Shown in pieces: positions 8,502 through 17,446 of a stretch of DNA of 64,000 nucleotides (within the stretch, counting starts at the first letter, position 1; every line of letters begins with the position of its first letter). Position numbers and translations under genes: made by a program. Source of the stretch: Methylobacterium sp. 17Sr1-1 (GTDB taxonomy: Bacteria; Pseudomonadota; Alphaproteobacteria; Rhizobiales; Beijerinckiaceae); the NCBI RefSeq assembly GCF_003173775.1, contig NZ_CP029552.1, forward strand, positions 1,071,001-1,135,000, given 5' to 3'. The notes below the pieces were generated by a model, which saw only the letters and a list, made by a program, of their open reading frames with translations, was not told the origin of the DNA and did no database searches.

Positions 8502-8652
8502 TTGGGTCCGGCGCGGTATCCTGCCGGTAGCGATGCCGGGCACCCACCGGTGGGACCGCATGGCGATCGATCGGGCCCTTGATCGCCACTCCGGCCTCGT
8601 GGAGGCTGCCGGTCAGCCGTTCGAGGAGTGGGCGGCCCAGCATGCGGACTAG
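8458..8652 (+). pseudogene. Excisionase/MerR-like fragment fused to the integrase remnant
   Basis: From about 8474 the frame reads GCETVEVFDDWVRRGILP, then GTHRWDRMAIDRALDR, a helix-turn-helix excisionase-like domain lacking its first strand or helix. The join with the integrase is within a few bases of 8470. It looks like an illegitimate or short-homology recombination joining int and xis of two related elements. No start codon with a convincing ribosome-binding site is visible. Confidence 0.6.
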
Positions 8653-8766
8653 GCTCAGAGGCATCAACACGGTCTCGGAGGGTCTCCTGAGCGGCGCCGG
8701 ATCTAACCGATGCCGCGTGCCCGCAAGTCCGCAACCGACGTCCACCCAGCCGCAAGACCCGAGCCC

Positions 8767-9162
8767 ATGGTCACGGCATTCCTTCTGCTGGCTCAGTACG
8801 GCGGCGCGGCCGTGATCTCGATCAGCCTCGTGTGCCGGGATTATTGCTCGCACCTGACGCCCGAGATGCTGATCCGGAAGATCTCCGTCGGCGGGATCGC
8901 CTTGCCGCTGGTCCGGATCGAGGCGAGCCAGAAGGCGGCGAAGGGCGTACATCTGGTCGACCCCGCCAGATGGATTGATCAGCGGGCCGAGGCCGCGCGG
9001 AAGGAATGCCGTCAGCTCTGTGGTGCTGCCTATGTGGAGGGCGGCCGCGCTGGCGGTAGGGTTGATAAGCAGGTCCTCGGTTCGTTGAAGGCCGCCGACT
9101 TCCCTACATGCCAGTTTCGGCTGGCGCATGCGCGTTCGCATCAGCGCGCCGTGCAGCGCTGA
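8767..9162 (+). CDS. PrtN-like (pyocin activator family) protein
   Basis: 131 residues from ATG 8767. The N-terminal 80 residues (MVTAFLLLAQYGGAAVISISLVC, YCSHLTPEMLIRKI, LPLVRIEASQKAAKGVHLVD) match the pyocin activator PrtN family, whose founding member turns on pyocin genes in Pseudomonas. Homologues are common next to integrase/excisionase genes of alphaproteobacterial prophages and islands. The last 40 residues exceed the usual length and look unrelated, perhaps from loss of the original stop codon. It most likely regulates the island's recombination or expression genes. Confidence 0.7.
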   Translation: MVTAFLLLAQYGGAAVISISLVCRDYCSHLTPEMLIRKISVGGIALPLVRIEASQKAAKGVHLVDPARWIDQRAEAARKECRQLCGAAYVEGGRAGGRVDKQVLGSLKAADFPTCQFRLAHARSHQRAVQR

Positions 9163-9429
9163 AGGGCTGAAGGGCTTGCGCAGGAGTAGTTGCCGCAGCG
9201 CTACTGCATTACCGGTTCGTCGCTCGCGATCGTCTGTGCCACGGCAAACCCGGGATATGCATCCTGGGCACGGCTTAGCTCTGGAAGGCCCGCACGTCGG
9301 CTTCAGGCACTCGGCGAAAGGTGAGGTCGATGATCTCCGCCACGATGTGCTTCAGCGATCATTCAGCCGCATGTGCCGCACCCGGGATCGAGATCCTGGC
9401 GCGGCACGGGCGGTGAGCCTCCTGTATCT

Positions 9430-9915
9430 CTACTCGCTCGCGCTGGCCTTGCGCCGTCGGGCTGGCTTGTTGCTGACCGTAGCGTCGCGCGAGGCACTGG
9501 CGGCTGCGGCTCGGGCGCGCGACTGGCCGAGGCCCGAGTTCTTGGCGAGCTCGGAGCGCTGCGCCGCGTACCGCTCGGCGACCATGGGGTATGTCGGCGG
9601 TAGGCCCCACTTCTGACGGTACTGCTCAGGGGTGAGCCCGCGGCCGGCGAGGTGGCGCTTGAGCGTCTTATAGGGTCGCCCGTCCTCGAGGCTGATGATG
9701 TGGTCGGGAGTGACAGTCCTCCGGATCGGTACCGGTGGCTCAAGCTTCACGGGCTCGGGTTCAGCCGGTGCTCCGAGCCGTGTCAGTGCCGCGTGCGTCG
9801 ATGCGATGAGCGTCGGCAGATCGTGGGCCGTCACGCTGTTGTTGGCCACGTAAGCGGACACGATGTCGGCGGTAAGCGTGACATCATGCGGGAGGGCGTC
9901 GGCATTATCGTTCAT
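9430..9915 (-). CDS. MucR/Ros-family transcriptional regulator with incomplete zinc site
   Basis: 161 residues. The N-terminal half (LTADIVSAYVANNSV and following) and the core PDHIISLEDGRPYKTLKRHLAG, then LTPEQYRQKWGLPPTYPMVAERYAAQRSELAK, are the hallmark of MucR/Ros proteins. These are H-NS-like repressors of exopolysaccharide, motility and transferred genes in alphaproteobacteria. The usual zinc-ligand Cys before LEDG is Ser here and the His expected after KRHL is missing, so only part of the metal site remains. Zinc-free Ros homologues are known from Mesorhizobium. The C-terminus is Ala/Arg-rich. It lies inside the island and may silence its AT-rich cargo (inference). Confidence 0.88.
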   Translation of the reverse strand: MNDNADALPHDVTLTADIVSAYVANNSVTAHDLPTLIASTHAALTRLGAPAEPEPVKLEPPVPIRRTVTPDHIISLEDGRPYKTLKRHLAGRGLTPEQYRQKWGLPPTYPMVAERYAAQRSELAKNSGLGQSRARAAAASASRDATVSNKPARRRKASASE

Positions 9916-10319
9916 TGAACCTCTCCGTTTAACCTATGTTCAGAACGGAATGGCGTCGGCTATGTCGACGAACTCAGCGCCATAGAGCTCATGTACGCGC
10001 ATCCTGGCCGCCCCTACAATTCGCTCCGATCAAATATTCAGTCATCGTACACCGGAAATGCATGTCAGTTGGTGACCGGCCCACCGGCATCCGGATTGCT
10101 CAGCTCCCCAACCACGTCCGGCCACCGGTGCACCAATGGTATCGAGCACCCATCAGGCTCAACGAACGCCACTTCCGCGAGACATTCGACGCTCTCTCGA
10201 GCTTACGCGCCCTGACGCACGCATTAGCTGACGTGCGTTTGATGGCTGGAGGACCCAAGGGACATCCCGAACTGTCGAACCGCCGGCGAGTTGGTGGTGT
10301 GGACGGCATTCGTAATTGC
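9916..10319. other. Non-coding stretch between mucR-like gene and IS630
   Basis: No gene supported. It should contain the promoter of the minus-strand MucR-like gene; the TA target of the IS630 insertion is at its right edge. Confidence 0.5.
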
Positions 10320-11460
10320 TAGTGCATTGACTCATTCGGATAGTGCAGCTTTGCCATTGACGGCATCGAGGATGGCCGTGGCCGGCTTGGTCCAGACGAA
10401 GGGCTTCGGCCTGTCGTTGTGCTCGGCGATGTAGCGGTTGATCGCTGCTTGCAGGTCGACGATCCCGCTGAAGCTGCCCCGTTTCAGCCTTCGCCGGGTC
10501 AGGGCGGAGAAGAAGCCCTCGACCGCGTTCATCCACGAGGCCGAGGTCGGGGTGAAGTGGAAGATCCAGCGCGGATGCCGGGCCAGCCAGGCTCGCACCT
10601 TCGGGTGCTTGTGGGTGGCATAGTTGTCCAGGATCACATGGATCAGTTTGCCGGCCGGCACCGCGGCCTCGATGGTGTTGAGGAAGCGCAGGAACTCGTC
10701 GTGGCGGTGACGCTGCATGCAGCGGCCGATCACGGTACCCTCCAGCACGTTGAGCGCGGCAAACAGCGTCGTAGTGCCGTGACGGACGTAGTCGTGGGTC
10801 TGGGTCTCGGGGCGACCTGGCATGAGCGATCGGCTCGGACGGGTGCGCTCCAGGGCCTGGATCTGGCTCTTCTCGTCGAGCGAGAGCACGACGGCGTGGC
10901 GCGGCGGGTCCATGTACAGGCCGACGATGTCCTCGACCTTCTCGGCGAAGGCCGGATCGTTCGAGCGCTTGAAGCTGCGCACCCGATGCGGCTGGAGGCG
11001 ATGGGCATCCCAGATACGCTGGACGGACCGCAGCGAGATCCCGACGGCTTGCGCCAGGGCGCGGCCGGTCCAGTGGGTGACCTCACCGGGCGGCTCGGAG
11101 CAGGTCAGCGCCAGCACCTCGGCGACGGTGTCGGTGGAGTGGGGCGGCTTGCCGGGCGGACGGGTCTTGTCGCGCAACAGTCCCTCGACGCCTTCTTCGG
11201 CGTAGCGCTGTTGCCAGCGCCACACCGCGGGTCGGCTGACGCCGGCCTGCTGGGCGACGTCGAGGACGGAGAGGCGTTCGGCCGAGAGCAGGACGATGCG
11301 GGCGCGCTGAATATGCTTGAGGGGCCGCGCCCGATCGGCGACGATGGCGGACAGGTCCGCCAAGTCGGCGGCGCTGGGGATCACGCAGACAGTCTGAGCC
11401 ATACCTCAGACTCGCATACCTCACGCCTGCCGTGAATCCTCTGAATGCGTCAATGCACTA
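10320..11460 (-). mobile_element. IS630-family insertion sequence, intact copy
   Basis: Terminal inverted repeats GTGCATTGACTCATTC (from 10322) and, inverted at the right end, GTGCATTGACGCATTC (to 11458). A TA dinucleotide sits at each end (10320-10321 and 11459-11460), the usual IS630 TA target duplication. It encloses one transposase gene. Related decayed copies lie at 30132-31273 and 34955-35024. Confidence 0.92.
10332..11402 (-). CDS. IS630 family transposase
   Basis: 356 residues and apparently intact. The N-terminal helix-turn-helix (VLDVAQQAGVSRPAVWRWQQRYAEEG, about 40-65) is followed by a linker and the DDE catalytic core: Asp about 176 in LSLDEKSQIQ, Asp about 257 in VILDNYATHKH, Glu about 293 in WMNAVEGFFSAL. 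The last two are about 36 residues apart, as in the IS630/Tc1 superfamily. It moves its element by cut-and-paste into TA dinucleotides. Because its frame is undamaged it could still act on the two degenerate relatives if their ends are recognised. Confidence 0.95.
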   Translation of the reverse strand: MAQTVCVIPSAADLADLSAIVADRARPLKHIQRARIVLLSAERLSVLDVAQQAGVSRPAVWRWQQRYAEEGVEGLLRDKTRPPGKPPHSTDTVAEVLALTCSEPPGEVTHWTGRALAQAVGISLRSVQRIWDAHRLQPHRVRSFKRSNDPAFAEKVEDIVGLYMDPPRHAVVLSLDEKSQIQALERTRPSRSLMPGRPETQTHDYVRHGTTTLFAALNVLEGTVIGRCMQRHRHDEFLRFLNTIEAAVPAGKLIHVILDNYATHKHPKVRAWLARHPRWIFHFTPTSASWMNAVEGFFSALTRRRLKRGSFSGIVDLQAAINRYIAEHNDRPKPFVWTKPATAILDAVNGKAALSE

Positions 11461-11477
11461 GAGAACGGGAGAGCGCC

Positions 11478-11675
11478 ATGGCGGACGAGGCAACTACCCG
11501 GAGATCAGGAGGGCACCAGCCGGACGTGAGCGGAGGCCCAAAGGCCACCGCCCGATCCGGTAACAAGAAACCAGAGCATGACACCCACAAACAGGGTGAG
11601 GGCGCGCTCTCGGAGGCTGGACCGACTCCGTCATCCGAAAAGGAGCAAGGAGTAGTGCCCGATCCTAGCCTTTGA
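11478..11675 (+). CDS. Small hydrophilic protein, unknown (65 aa)
   Basis: It starts at ATG 11478 after GGGAGAGCGCC. The product is rich in Gly, Ser, Glu, Lys and Pro, with no hydrophobic core, and resembles intrinsically disordered stress-type peptides. It is immediately followed (31 bases) by another small gene with a zinc-ribbon, so the two may be co-transcribed. Real coding status is moderately supported by start-site and spacing only. Confidence 0.45.
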   Translation: MADEATTRRSGGHQPDVSGGPKATARSGNKKPEHDTHKQGEGALSEAGPTPSSEKEQGVVPDPSL

Positions 11676-11705
11676 TCTTCCCGCAGCATTCAAGAGGCAG
11701 ATACG

Positions 11706-11873
11706 ATGACGACGGCTGATCCCGCCAAACCCGGAGATAAGGCAGCACCCGGCACGCCAGGCACGGGTGAGAACCTGTGCCGAAGCTGCAACGGCACTGG
11801 CAAGATCCACAATGAGCCTTGTCCGGAATGCGCTGGAACCGGGAAGGTGACAGAACCTATCGGTGGGGCCTGA
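11706..11873 (+). CDS. DnaJ-like double CxxCxGTG zinc-ribbon peptide (55 aa)
   Basis: A 55-residue protein whose second half is CRSCNGTGKIHNEPCPECAG followed by TGKV. These are two CxxCxGxG motifs, as in one zinc site of the DnaJ cysteine-rich domain. The first 20 residues are a Pro/Gly/Ala/Lys linker. A free-standing single zinc module of this size could bind unfolded protein, a partner chaperone or nucleic acid; no function can be assigned. It was missed by simple length-based gene finding. The ATG at 11706 is preceded by a weak purine-rich sequence. Confidence 0.65.
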   Translation: MTTADPAKPGDKAAPGTPGTGENLCRSCNGTGKIHNEPCPECAGTGKVTEPIGGA

Positions 11874-12406
11874 AAGCAGCGTCAACTGTTGACCGGAATT
11901 CTCAGGCTCGCTCGCAGCGGGCGCTGCGCCCAACTGCTCTGTTCCAGAACGTGAGTACCCGGTCGACAGAGAAACAGCGGGAGCCAGCGGCTGAACTCTA
12001 CAAGTCGTGCCGCGCGACTATTTTAGTTTCGGCGTAGTCAGATGGTGGGTATGAGCTATAACGCCGCCGACCCCCAGGGACGACGGCTGCCCTAAGCTGT
12101 CCTTGCCCGCCAGGGCCGCTGCGGCGAATGCTACGGCGTCAGGCACATCCTCCACTGACCCCACCAAATCGTCTCTCCGTCGGCCATTCTGGCGTAGCGG
12201 GCTTGGCCGCACGTGCCCAACCCGACGATTCGCTTCGGCTTGGCCACCTTGCTCAGAATTCCCATCGATGTCAGGTGCGTGACTAGCCCTACGAACGAAC
12301 AGCGAAAGCCCTGACAGTTTCAAACGATTTTCGGTTCGAGCAATAGATGACCTTCTGGCGGGGCTGCGTGCAGGGGGGGCTGCACCAGAGAGCAGGACTA
12401 GGAACG
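11874..12406. other. 533-bp stretch without a supported gene
   Basis: Open frames on both strands have no recognisable similarity. The stretch before 12407 carries the ribosome-binding sequence for the potassium channel gene (AGGACTAGGAACG). Confidence 0.45.
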
Positions 12407-13510
12407 ATGACACGTCTCAGGGCCACTCGACGGAGGCCGCTCAAGTTTCGGCGCAGCGTCGTCCGCGACCTGCAGAACCGCATCCGCTTCGCCGTTGTCG
12501 GCCTACTCGTACTGATTGGCCTTCATGTCGTCTCCATGATTGCCTTCGAGCATCTGGCGCTCGGCGAGGCGATCTGGCTGACATTCACCACGATTACGAC
12601 GACGGGCTATGGCGACTTCTCAGCTAAGACCACAGCAGGGCGCGCCTCCACCATCGTGCTGATTTATCTCAGTGGCATCTTCCTGCTGACCCAGGCCGGA
12701 AGCGCCTTCTTCGAGTTCAGGATCCTGCGGCGCGATCGCAAGCGGCGCGGCGAGTGGAGGTGGAACATGCGCGATCACATCGTTTTCGTGAACGCTCCTG
12801 CGGACGAGCCAGGCGATTACCTGCGGCGCTTGCTCGACCAGTTGCACCGTTCGCATGCCAACTACGCGACCGTCCCCTCTCTGATCCTAACGGAGGCGTT
12901 CGCCGATGGCCTTCCTCCGGACCTCGAAGACGATCCCTTGATTGTGCAGCTGAAGGGACGATTCGATGATCCGGCAGCGCTAGAGGCGGCCGGCGTCGAC
13001 CATGCCCAGGTACTCGTCATCCTCGCAGAGCACGAAGGGGACCGGCTGTCCGACAGCCGCACCTTCGACATTATCCATCGGCTCCGGGAGCGCGGGATCA
13101 CAGCACGGATTGTCGCGGAATGTGTCGATGATCTCAACCGCGAGCGATTAAAGAAGGCCGGCGCGTCGGCAATCGTGCGCCCCCTGCGCGGCTATCCTGA
13201 AATGATCGTCCGCGCGATCGTTGCCCCTGGCACTGAATGGGTCATTGAGCGCCTTTTCTCCAGCGAAGGGGACGAGTGCTTACGGTTCGATGTGCAATTC
13301 AGTGGCCTTGCGTGGGAGCGTGTCGTGCAGGCGGTGCTCGGCGCTAATTACGGCATCCCTATCGGCTACGCTGACGGGGAGGGCAATCCACATAGCAATC
13401 CCGCTCCGAATACCGCGATCGATGCGACGGCGCTTTTCATCCTAGTTGGAGAACGTCAAGCAACTACCGATCTCGCTCTGCGCAAATTAATTTCGGCAAT
13501 CACACCGTAG
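12407..13510 (+). CDS. Two-transmembrane potassium channel with RCK/TrkA-N domain
   Basis: 367 residues from ATG 12407. TM1 is at about 27-50 (FAVVGLLVLIGLHVVSMIAF), followed by a pore helix, selectivity filter TTTGYGDF (about 66-73) and TM2 (about 80-104, STIVLIYLSGIFLLTQAGSA). The cytoplasmic part begins RDHIVFVNAPADEPGDYL and has a Rossmann-like RCK fold (VLVILAEHEGDRLSDSRTF, ARIVAECVDDLNRERLKKAGASAIVRP) plus a second C-terminal lobe. The glycine-rich nucleotide loop of typical TrkA-N domains is degenerate, so its ligand may differ. It conducts K+ across the inner membrane, gated by cytoplasmic signals. Upstream in-frame codons (from 12347) lack a ribosome-binding site. Confidence 0.88.
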   Translation: MTRLRATRRRPLKFRRSVVRDLQNRIRFAVVGLLVLIGLHVVSMIAFEHLALGEAIWLTFTTITTTGYGDFSAKTTAGRASTIVLIYLSGIFLLTQAGSAFFEFRILRRDRKRRGEWRWNMRDHIVFVNAPADEPGDYLRRLLDQLHRSHANYATVPSLILTEAFADGLPPDLEDDPLIVQLKGRFDDPAALEAAGVDHAQVLVILAEHEGDRLSDSRTFDIIHRLRERGITARIVAECVDDLNRERLKKAGASAIVRPLRGYPEMIVRAIVAPGTEWVIERLFSSEGDECLRFDVQFSGLAWERVVQAVLGANYGIPIGYADGEGNPHSNPAPNTAIDATALFILVGERQATTDLALRKLISAITP

Positions 13511-13694
13511 ATCATCCATTATATGGAGAGGATATTATGACGATGCAAAGAAGTTGTTTGCGTTCCATGGACAATATATACCCTGAGTGTCAGCTTACGC
13601 CGGCTCCAATCTCTGCCCGATCTCACCCGGCCACCGCCGCGCAGTCCGCGTCGCGATGCCGTGGCGGCTGACCGGCATCAGCTGCGCAAAGCCA

Positions 13695-14153
13695 TCAACT
13701 CGAGAACAGGCGGTTCTCCCCCGACACGAGCTCGTCCCGCTTCGGCCCGCGTAAGCCCGTCCATGGCCGCCAGATCCCCGCGAAGGCGAACAGGGACCGG
13801 GTCTCGTCGAGGGCGAACCACACTTGGGTCTTGCGCGGCTTCGTGTCGGCGTACTCGCTGAACGAGGTGACCGGCACCAGGCAGCGCAACGCAGGCTTGA
13901 GCCAGGGTCGCCAGTAGGACGATGCGACGTTGCGCACGTTGGTGACCGGCTGAGTGCTGAGCTTCGGCGGCGGTGGGAAGCCCCACCGCATCATCGTCAG
14001 CACACGCTCATCGCCAGCGACATGAACGACGGGCGCCATTTGGTCAGGGAAGATGCCCGGCAGCGGCGGCAGGTTGCCGGTCTCGTCGCGGTCGACCGCG
14101 AAGGTGCGCCGGATCTCGTCCTGGGAGCGGGCTGAGCTGTAGAGGTTGCACAT
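13695..14153 (-). pseudogene. SRAP (HMCES/YedK-type) DNA-protein crosslink repair gene, truncated
   Basis: It starts MCNLYSS, with the catalytic Cys2 exposed after Met removal that forms the thiazolidine crosslink with abasic sites. Conserved MRWGFPPPP, TNVRNVASSYW and CLVPVTSFSEY, with the catalytic-site Glu in FSEY, follow, then FAFAGIWRPW. Complete family members are about 200-230 residues; this one stops at 152, right after VSGENRLF. It lacks the C-terminal segment with the conserved His (HPKAMP-type motif) required for activity. It is probably inactive. It sits near the SOS-controlled umuDC, which fits a DNA-damage theme. Confidence 0.8.
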
Positions 14154-14391
14154 GGCCGGGATCGTAGCCGATCAAGACTTACTCGTCCCTTTGCTGCGCG
14201 GACGCCCGGGCTAACGACTAAGCCGCCTACGTCCGTGCCCATGCAGGCAGCTTATCGTCGACCCTCAGGCTTTCGCCGATCAGCCAGGCTCGACCATGCA
14301 TCGGTTGCGGTGTGCGCAAACAGCGCGGGAGCTGTAAGGGCTCAATTCTGTTGTCCGGCACAATTCTCTCTCTCCACGAGCAGGCAGGACA

Positions 14392-15042
14392 ATGGTCGAA
14401 CCTCAGATTCGTATGCTGGTCGTCTTCTATTCCCGTACAGGCTCCGTCGAGGCCTTGGCGGTAGCTGCTGGGGAAGCAGCGCGTGCAGCTGGTGCCGAGG
14501 TGCGCTTGCGGCGCGCGCGTGAGGTCGCATCCGACGAGGACATGGCCAAGGTCGAGGGGTGGCGTGAGGAGGCTGACCGCCAGAACGCCCTCTACCCGGA
14601 GCCGACGCACGAGGATGCAGAGTGGGCCGACGCGATCCTGTTCGGCACCCCATCCTACTTCGGGGCGCCGGCGACCGAGCTGAAGAACTTCCTCGACCGC
14701 CTTGGCCCCCAGTGGAAGCGCGGCACCCTATCGGGCAAGGTCGGAGGGGCGTTCGCCGCTGCATCCTGGCCGCATGGTGGCTCGGAGGTGGTGACGCTGG
14801 CCCTCTACGCTCCAATGGCGCACCTCGGCATGGTGATCCTGCCGACGGGCTACACCGACGAGGCCATGCTGGAGGCGGGCTCGCCCTATGGCGCCTCGAC
14901 GATCGTCGGCGCCAAGAAAGGGAAGCCGCGGCAGGAAGACCTCAATGCTGCGCGTCACCAAGGGCGACACACTGTTGCGATCGCGCGAGCCCTTGTCGTC
15001 GCCGATGAGATGCCGAGCCGCACGAAGGCCAAAACGTCATAG
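14392..15042 (+). CDS. Flavodoxin-like NAD(P)H:quinone oxidoreductase (WrbA family)
   Basis: 216 residues. FMN phosphate loop VVFYSRTGSVEAL (about 9-21); GTPSYFGAPATELKNFLDR (about 84-102) and GAFAAASWPHGGSE (about 117-130) are the other two flavin-contacting segments of WrbA-type flavoproteins. These do two-electron quinone reduction in the cytoplasm and protect against redox cycling. Length fits (about 200). The C-terminal 20 residues are an extra basic tail. It lies 114 bases ahead of a DUF892 gene on the same strand, so a stress operon is plausible. Confidence 0.85.
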   Translation: MVEPQIRMLVVFYSRTGSVEALAVAAGEAARAAGAEVRLRRAREVASDEDMAKVEGWREEADRQNALYPEPTHEDAEWADAILFGTPSYFGAPATELKNFLDRLGPQWKRGTLSGKVGGAFAAASWPHGGSEVVTLALYAPMAHLGMVILPTGYTDEAMLEAGSPYGASTIVGAKKGKPRQEDLNAARHQGRHTVAIARALVVADEMPSRTKAKTS

Positions 15043-15156
15043 GCGTCTCCTTGAGAGCTCACCCGAGGGTCAGGAAGTCGCACCATTCCTCAGCGAACCA
15101 GCCTGCCCCTTTGTGGTTGATGCGCGATTGCATCATCAAACGAACGAGACGAAGGC

Positions 15157-15666
15157 ATGACTTCCGACATCAACAGCATCTACGTGACCGCTCTGCGTAA
15201 CACCCGCGCTCTGGAGAAGCAGGGACTTGAGCAGATGGAGCGGCAGGTATCAGGGCTCGAGAACTATCCCGAGTACGCGGCCGTCTTGAGAGCACACATT
15301 CCGACGACCAAGAGCCAACTCGCTCGTCTCGACGCTGCCCTGAGCGCTGTCGGTGAAAGTGCCTCCTCTCTCAAGGAGACTGTCGCTGGTATCGTTGGCA
15401 CGGTCGGTGCCGCCGTTCATGCAGTGGCGGGCGACGAGACGCTGAAGAACCTCTATGCTGGCTATGCCTACCAATACGACCAAATCGCTGCCTACCGCTC
15501 CCTGATCGTGATTGCAGAAGCCGCTGGCCAGGGTGCGCAGGCTTCCGGCTTTCGGACCTCGATCGAGGAGGAGAAGAAGGCGGCGGAGGCGATCGATCGT
15601 CTCATCGAGCCGGTCACGAAGACCTATCTCAGCCGCGAAACCAGCGGCCAGAAGGCTGATAGCTAA
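15157..15666 (+). CDS. DUF892 (YciE/YciF) ferritin-like protein
   Basis: 169 residues, almost all alpha-helical, with the order of DUF892 proteins: an N-terminal helix with [19 protein letters not shown], a second helix [16 protein letters not shown], a loop with small residues, [29 protein letters not shown] and a final [25 protein letters not shown]892 members have a ferritin-like four-helix fold and are induced by osmotic, oxidative or desiccation stress; whether this one binds metal is unknown. It follows the WrbA-like gene. Its stop overlaps the end of the convergent umuC gene by four bases. Confidence 0.82.
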   Translation: MTSDINSIYVTALRNTRALEKQGLEQMERQVSGLENYPEYAAVLRAHIPTTKSQLARLDAALSAVGESASSLKETVAGIVGTVGAAVHAVAGDETLKNLYAGYAYQYDQIAAYRSLIVIAEAAGQGAQASGFRTSIEEEKKAAEAIDRLIEPVTKTYLSRETSGQKADS

Positions 15667-16985
15667 GACGCTGGCCGCCTAATGGCCGCTTCACCGATCG
15701 CGCTCACCGCCGGGATCTCGTGAAGCCTGGTGGTGTAGCGCGGCGAGCGCATCTCGAACTTCGTCGACCAGGTGCGCTTCTCGACCAACCCCGCCCGCGC
15801 GGGCACCACGGCGCCGCGTCCGAACCGGCTGTTGCAGGCGTCCATCGCCGCCATCAGCTTCCCGGACCTCTGCCGATCATGGGCATCGAACAGCGGGCGG
15901 GGCGCCTCGTCGAGCGGCACGAGGTCGGTCGTCACCAGCCCGGCCTTGCTGTAGCGCCAGGGCGTCGGACCCTGCTCCCGCCAGGTCATCGCCACGCCGC
16001 GGATTGCAGCGTCGATCAGGTGGCGTGTGTCGTTCGTCGCCTCAGGCAGGTGCACCACCTTCGAGATTGAGCGCATCGGGTCGCCCCGGTCGTGCTCACT
16101 CGTGTGATAGAAGACGGTGACGGCCGAGACGGCGAGCCCGTCGCGCCGCAGCTTCTCGCCGAGCCTTGTCGCGTGCGCCGCCACAGCCTGCTCGAGCACC
16201 GCTCGCTCGGTGATCCGCGCCGAGAACGAGCGCGTCACCGCGCAGCCCTTGCGCCGGGCCGGCACGATCTCGAGCGGCAGGCAGGCCCGACCGCGCAGCT
16301 CGTGGATGATGCGCTCGCCCACCACCGTCAGCGACTGGCGCGCCGGCCGGGGATCGAGGTCGCGCAGGTCTGCTACCGTGTCGACGCCCATGGCCTCCAG
16401 GCGGGCGAGCGAGGCACGCCCGATGCCCCAGACTTCGCCGACCGAGATCCCGACCATCCAGGCAGCGCGCTCCACCTCGTCGGACAGGTCGCACACACCC
16501 CCGAGCTCGGGCACGGTCTTGGCGATGTGGTTGGCGAGCTTCGCGAGGGTCTTCGTCGGTCCGATCCCGACGCAGGTGGGTAGGCCGGTCCACTGCCGGA
16601 CGGTCGAGCGCAGGTCGCGCGCCAAAGCCACCCGGTCGCGCTCGCGGACGTCGGACAGGTCCAGGAAGCTCTCGTCGATGGAGTAGATCTCCACGTCTAG
16701 CGCGAACTGCCGATAGACCGTGTTCGCCCGGGCGCTCATGTCCCCGTAGAGGGCATAGTTCGAGGAGAACACCCGCACGTTCTTCTGGCGGCACAGGTCG
16801 CGGATTTTGAAGAATGGCTCGCCCATGCGGATCCCGAGCGCCTTGGCCTCGGCGGTGCGGGCGATAGCGCAGCCGTCGTTGTTGGAGAGCACGATCACCG
16901 GCACGCCGGTAAGCTTCGGGTCGAACACGCGCTCGCAGGAGCAGTAGAAGGAGTTGCCGTCGATAAGCGCGATGGCGCGGCTCAT
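15663..16985 (-). CDS. umuC: DNA polymerase V catalytic subunit UmuC
   Basis: 440 residues from ATG 16985. Y-family polymerase: [17 protein letters not shown] holds the first metal-binding Asp (about 9), [13 protein letters not shown] the catalytic Asp-Glu pair (about 106-107), and [21 protein letters not shown] the palm/thumb signature. Helix-hairpin-helix [17 protein letters not shown] and a little-finger/UmuC C-terminal part ([31 protein letters not shown]) follow. It performs error-prone translesion synthesis with UmuD'. Its start overlaps the umuD stop by four bases (ATGA). The last roughly 50 residues recur as a fragment at 20910-21131, evidence for a second, destroyed copy. Confidence 0.96.
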   Translation of the reverse strand: MSRAIALIDGNSFYCSCERVFDPKLTGVPVIVLSNNDGCAIARTAEAKALGIRMGEPFFKIRDLCRQKNVRVFSSNYALYGDMSARANTVYRQFALDVEIYSIDESFLDLSDVRERDRVALARDLRSTVRQWTGLPTCVGIGPTKTLAKLANHIAKTVPELGGVCDLSDEVERAAWMVGISVGEVWGIGRASLARLEAMGVDTVADLRDLDPRPARQSLTVVGERIIHELRGRACLPLEIVPARRKGCAVTRSFSARITERAVLEQAVAAHATRLGEKLRRDGLAVSAVTVFYHTSEHDRGDPMRSISKVVHLPEATNDTRHLIDAAIRGVAMTWREQGPTPWRYSKAGLVTTDLVPLDEAPRPLFDAHDRQRSGKLMAAMDACNSRFGRGAVVPARAGLVEKRTWSTKFEMRSPRYTTRLHEIPAVSAIGEAAIRRPAS

Positions 16986-17446
16986 CGCACGAGGCTCGCG
17001 CGGGCCTTCACGTGGTGCCAGCGCACCGAGAACAGCAGCACGCCCCAGAGCAGGCCTTCCTCCAGATCCTCGACGGCGAATTCTTCGTCCATCTCCGGGT
17101 TGTCGAACGTGAGGGCCAGGCGGTTGCCGGTCATCACCAGGCGCTTCAGGCTCATCTCGCCGCCGACCACCGCGACCACGACGGCGCCGGAGGTGGGCGA
17201 GAGCGAGCGATCGACTACGGCTAAGTCCTCGTCGTGGATCCCGGCACCCTTCATGCACCAGCCGCGGACGCGCCAGATGAAGGTGGCGGGCGGGTTCGGG
17301 ACGAGCCAGCGCGGCAGTTCCAGCGCGCCCTCGATGAAGTCCTCGGCAGGCGACGGAAAGCCGGCGCACAGGGTGGGGAGCATGAACGGGATCCGCACGA
17401 GCCCACTACTGTCCGCCGCCTGATCGCCGACCCGGAAAAGACCCAC
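16982..17446 (-). CDS. umuD: UmuD-like protein, S24 peptidase fold, catalytic Ser replaced by Cys
   Basis: 154 residues from GTG 17446; later ATGs would remove the regulatory N-terminus. The cleavage region is [18 protein letters not shown] (self-cleavage expected before GFPSP). The segment that normally reads GDSM is GWCM here, giving Cys64 in place of the nucleophilic Ser, while the general-base Lys is kept (Lys101 in GGEMSLKRL, 37 residues later, the same spacing as Ser60/Lys97 in E. coli UmuD). The product should partner UmuC. Whether it can still self-cleave with a Cys nucleophile is open. Expression is controlled by the LexA box 22 bases upstream. Confidence 0.88.
   Translation of the reverse strand: MGLFRVGDQAADSSGLVRIPFMLPTLCAGFPSPAEDFIEGALELPRWLVPNPPATFIWRVRGWCMKGAGIHDEDLAVVDRSLSPTSGAVVVAVVGGEMSLKRLVMTGNRLALTFDNPEMDEEFAVEDLEEGLLWGVLLFSVRWHHVKARASLVR

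Noticed and set aside
9936..10322. 128-codon plus-strand frame left of IS630
   Set aside because: Amino-acid composition typical of random frames in GC-rich DNA; no family, no start signal.
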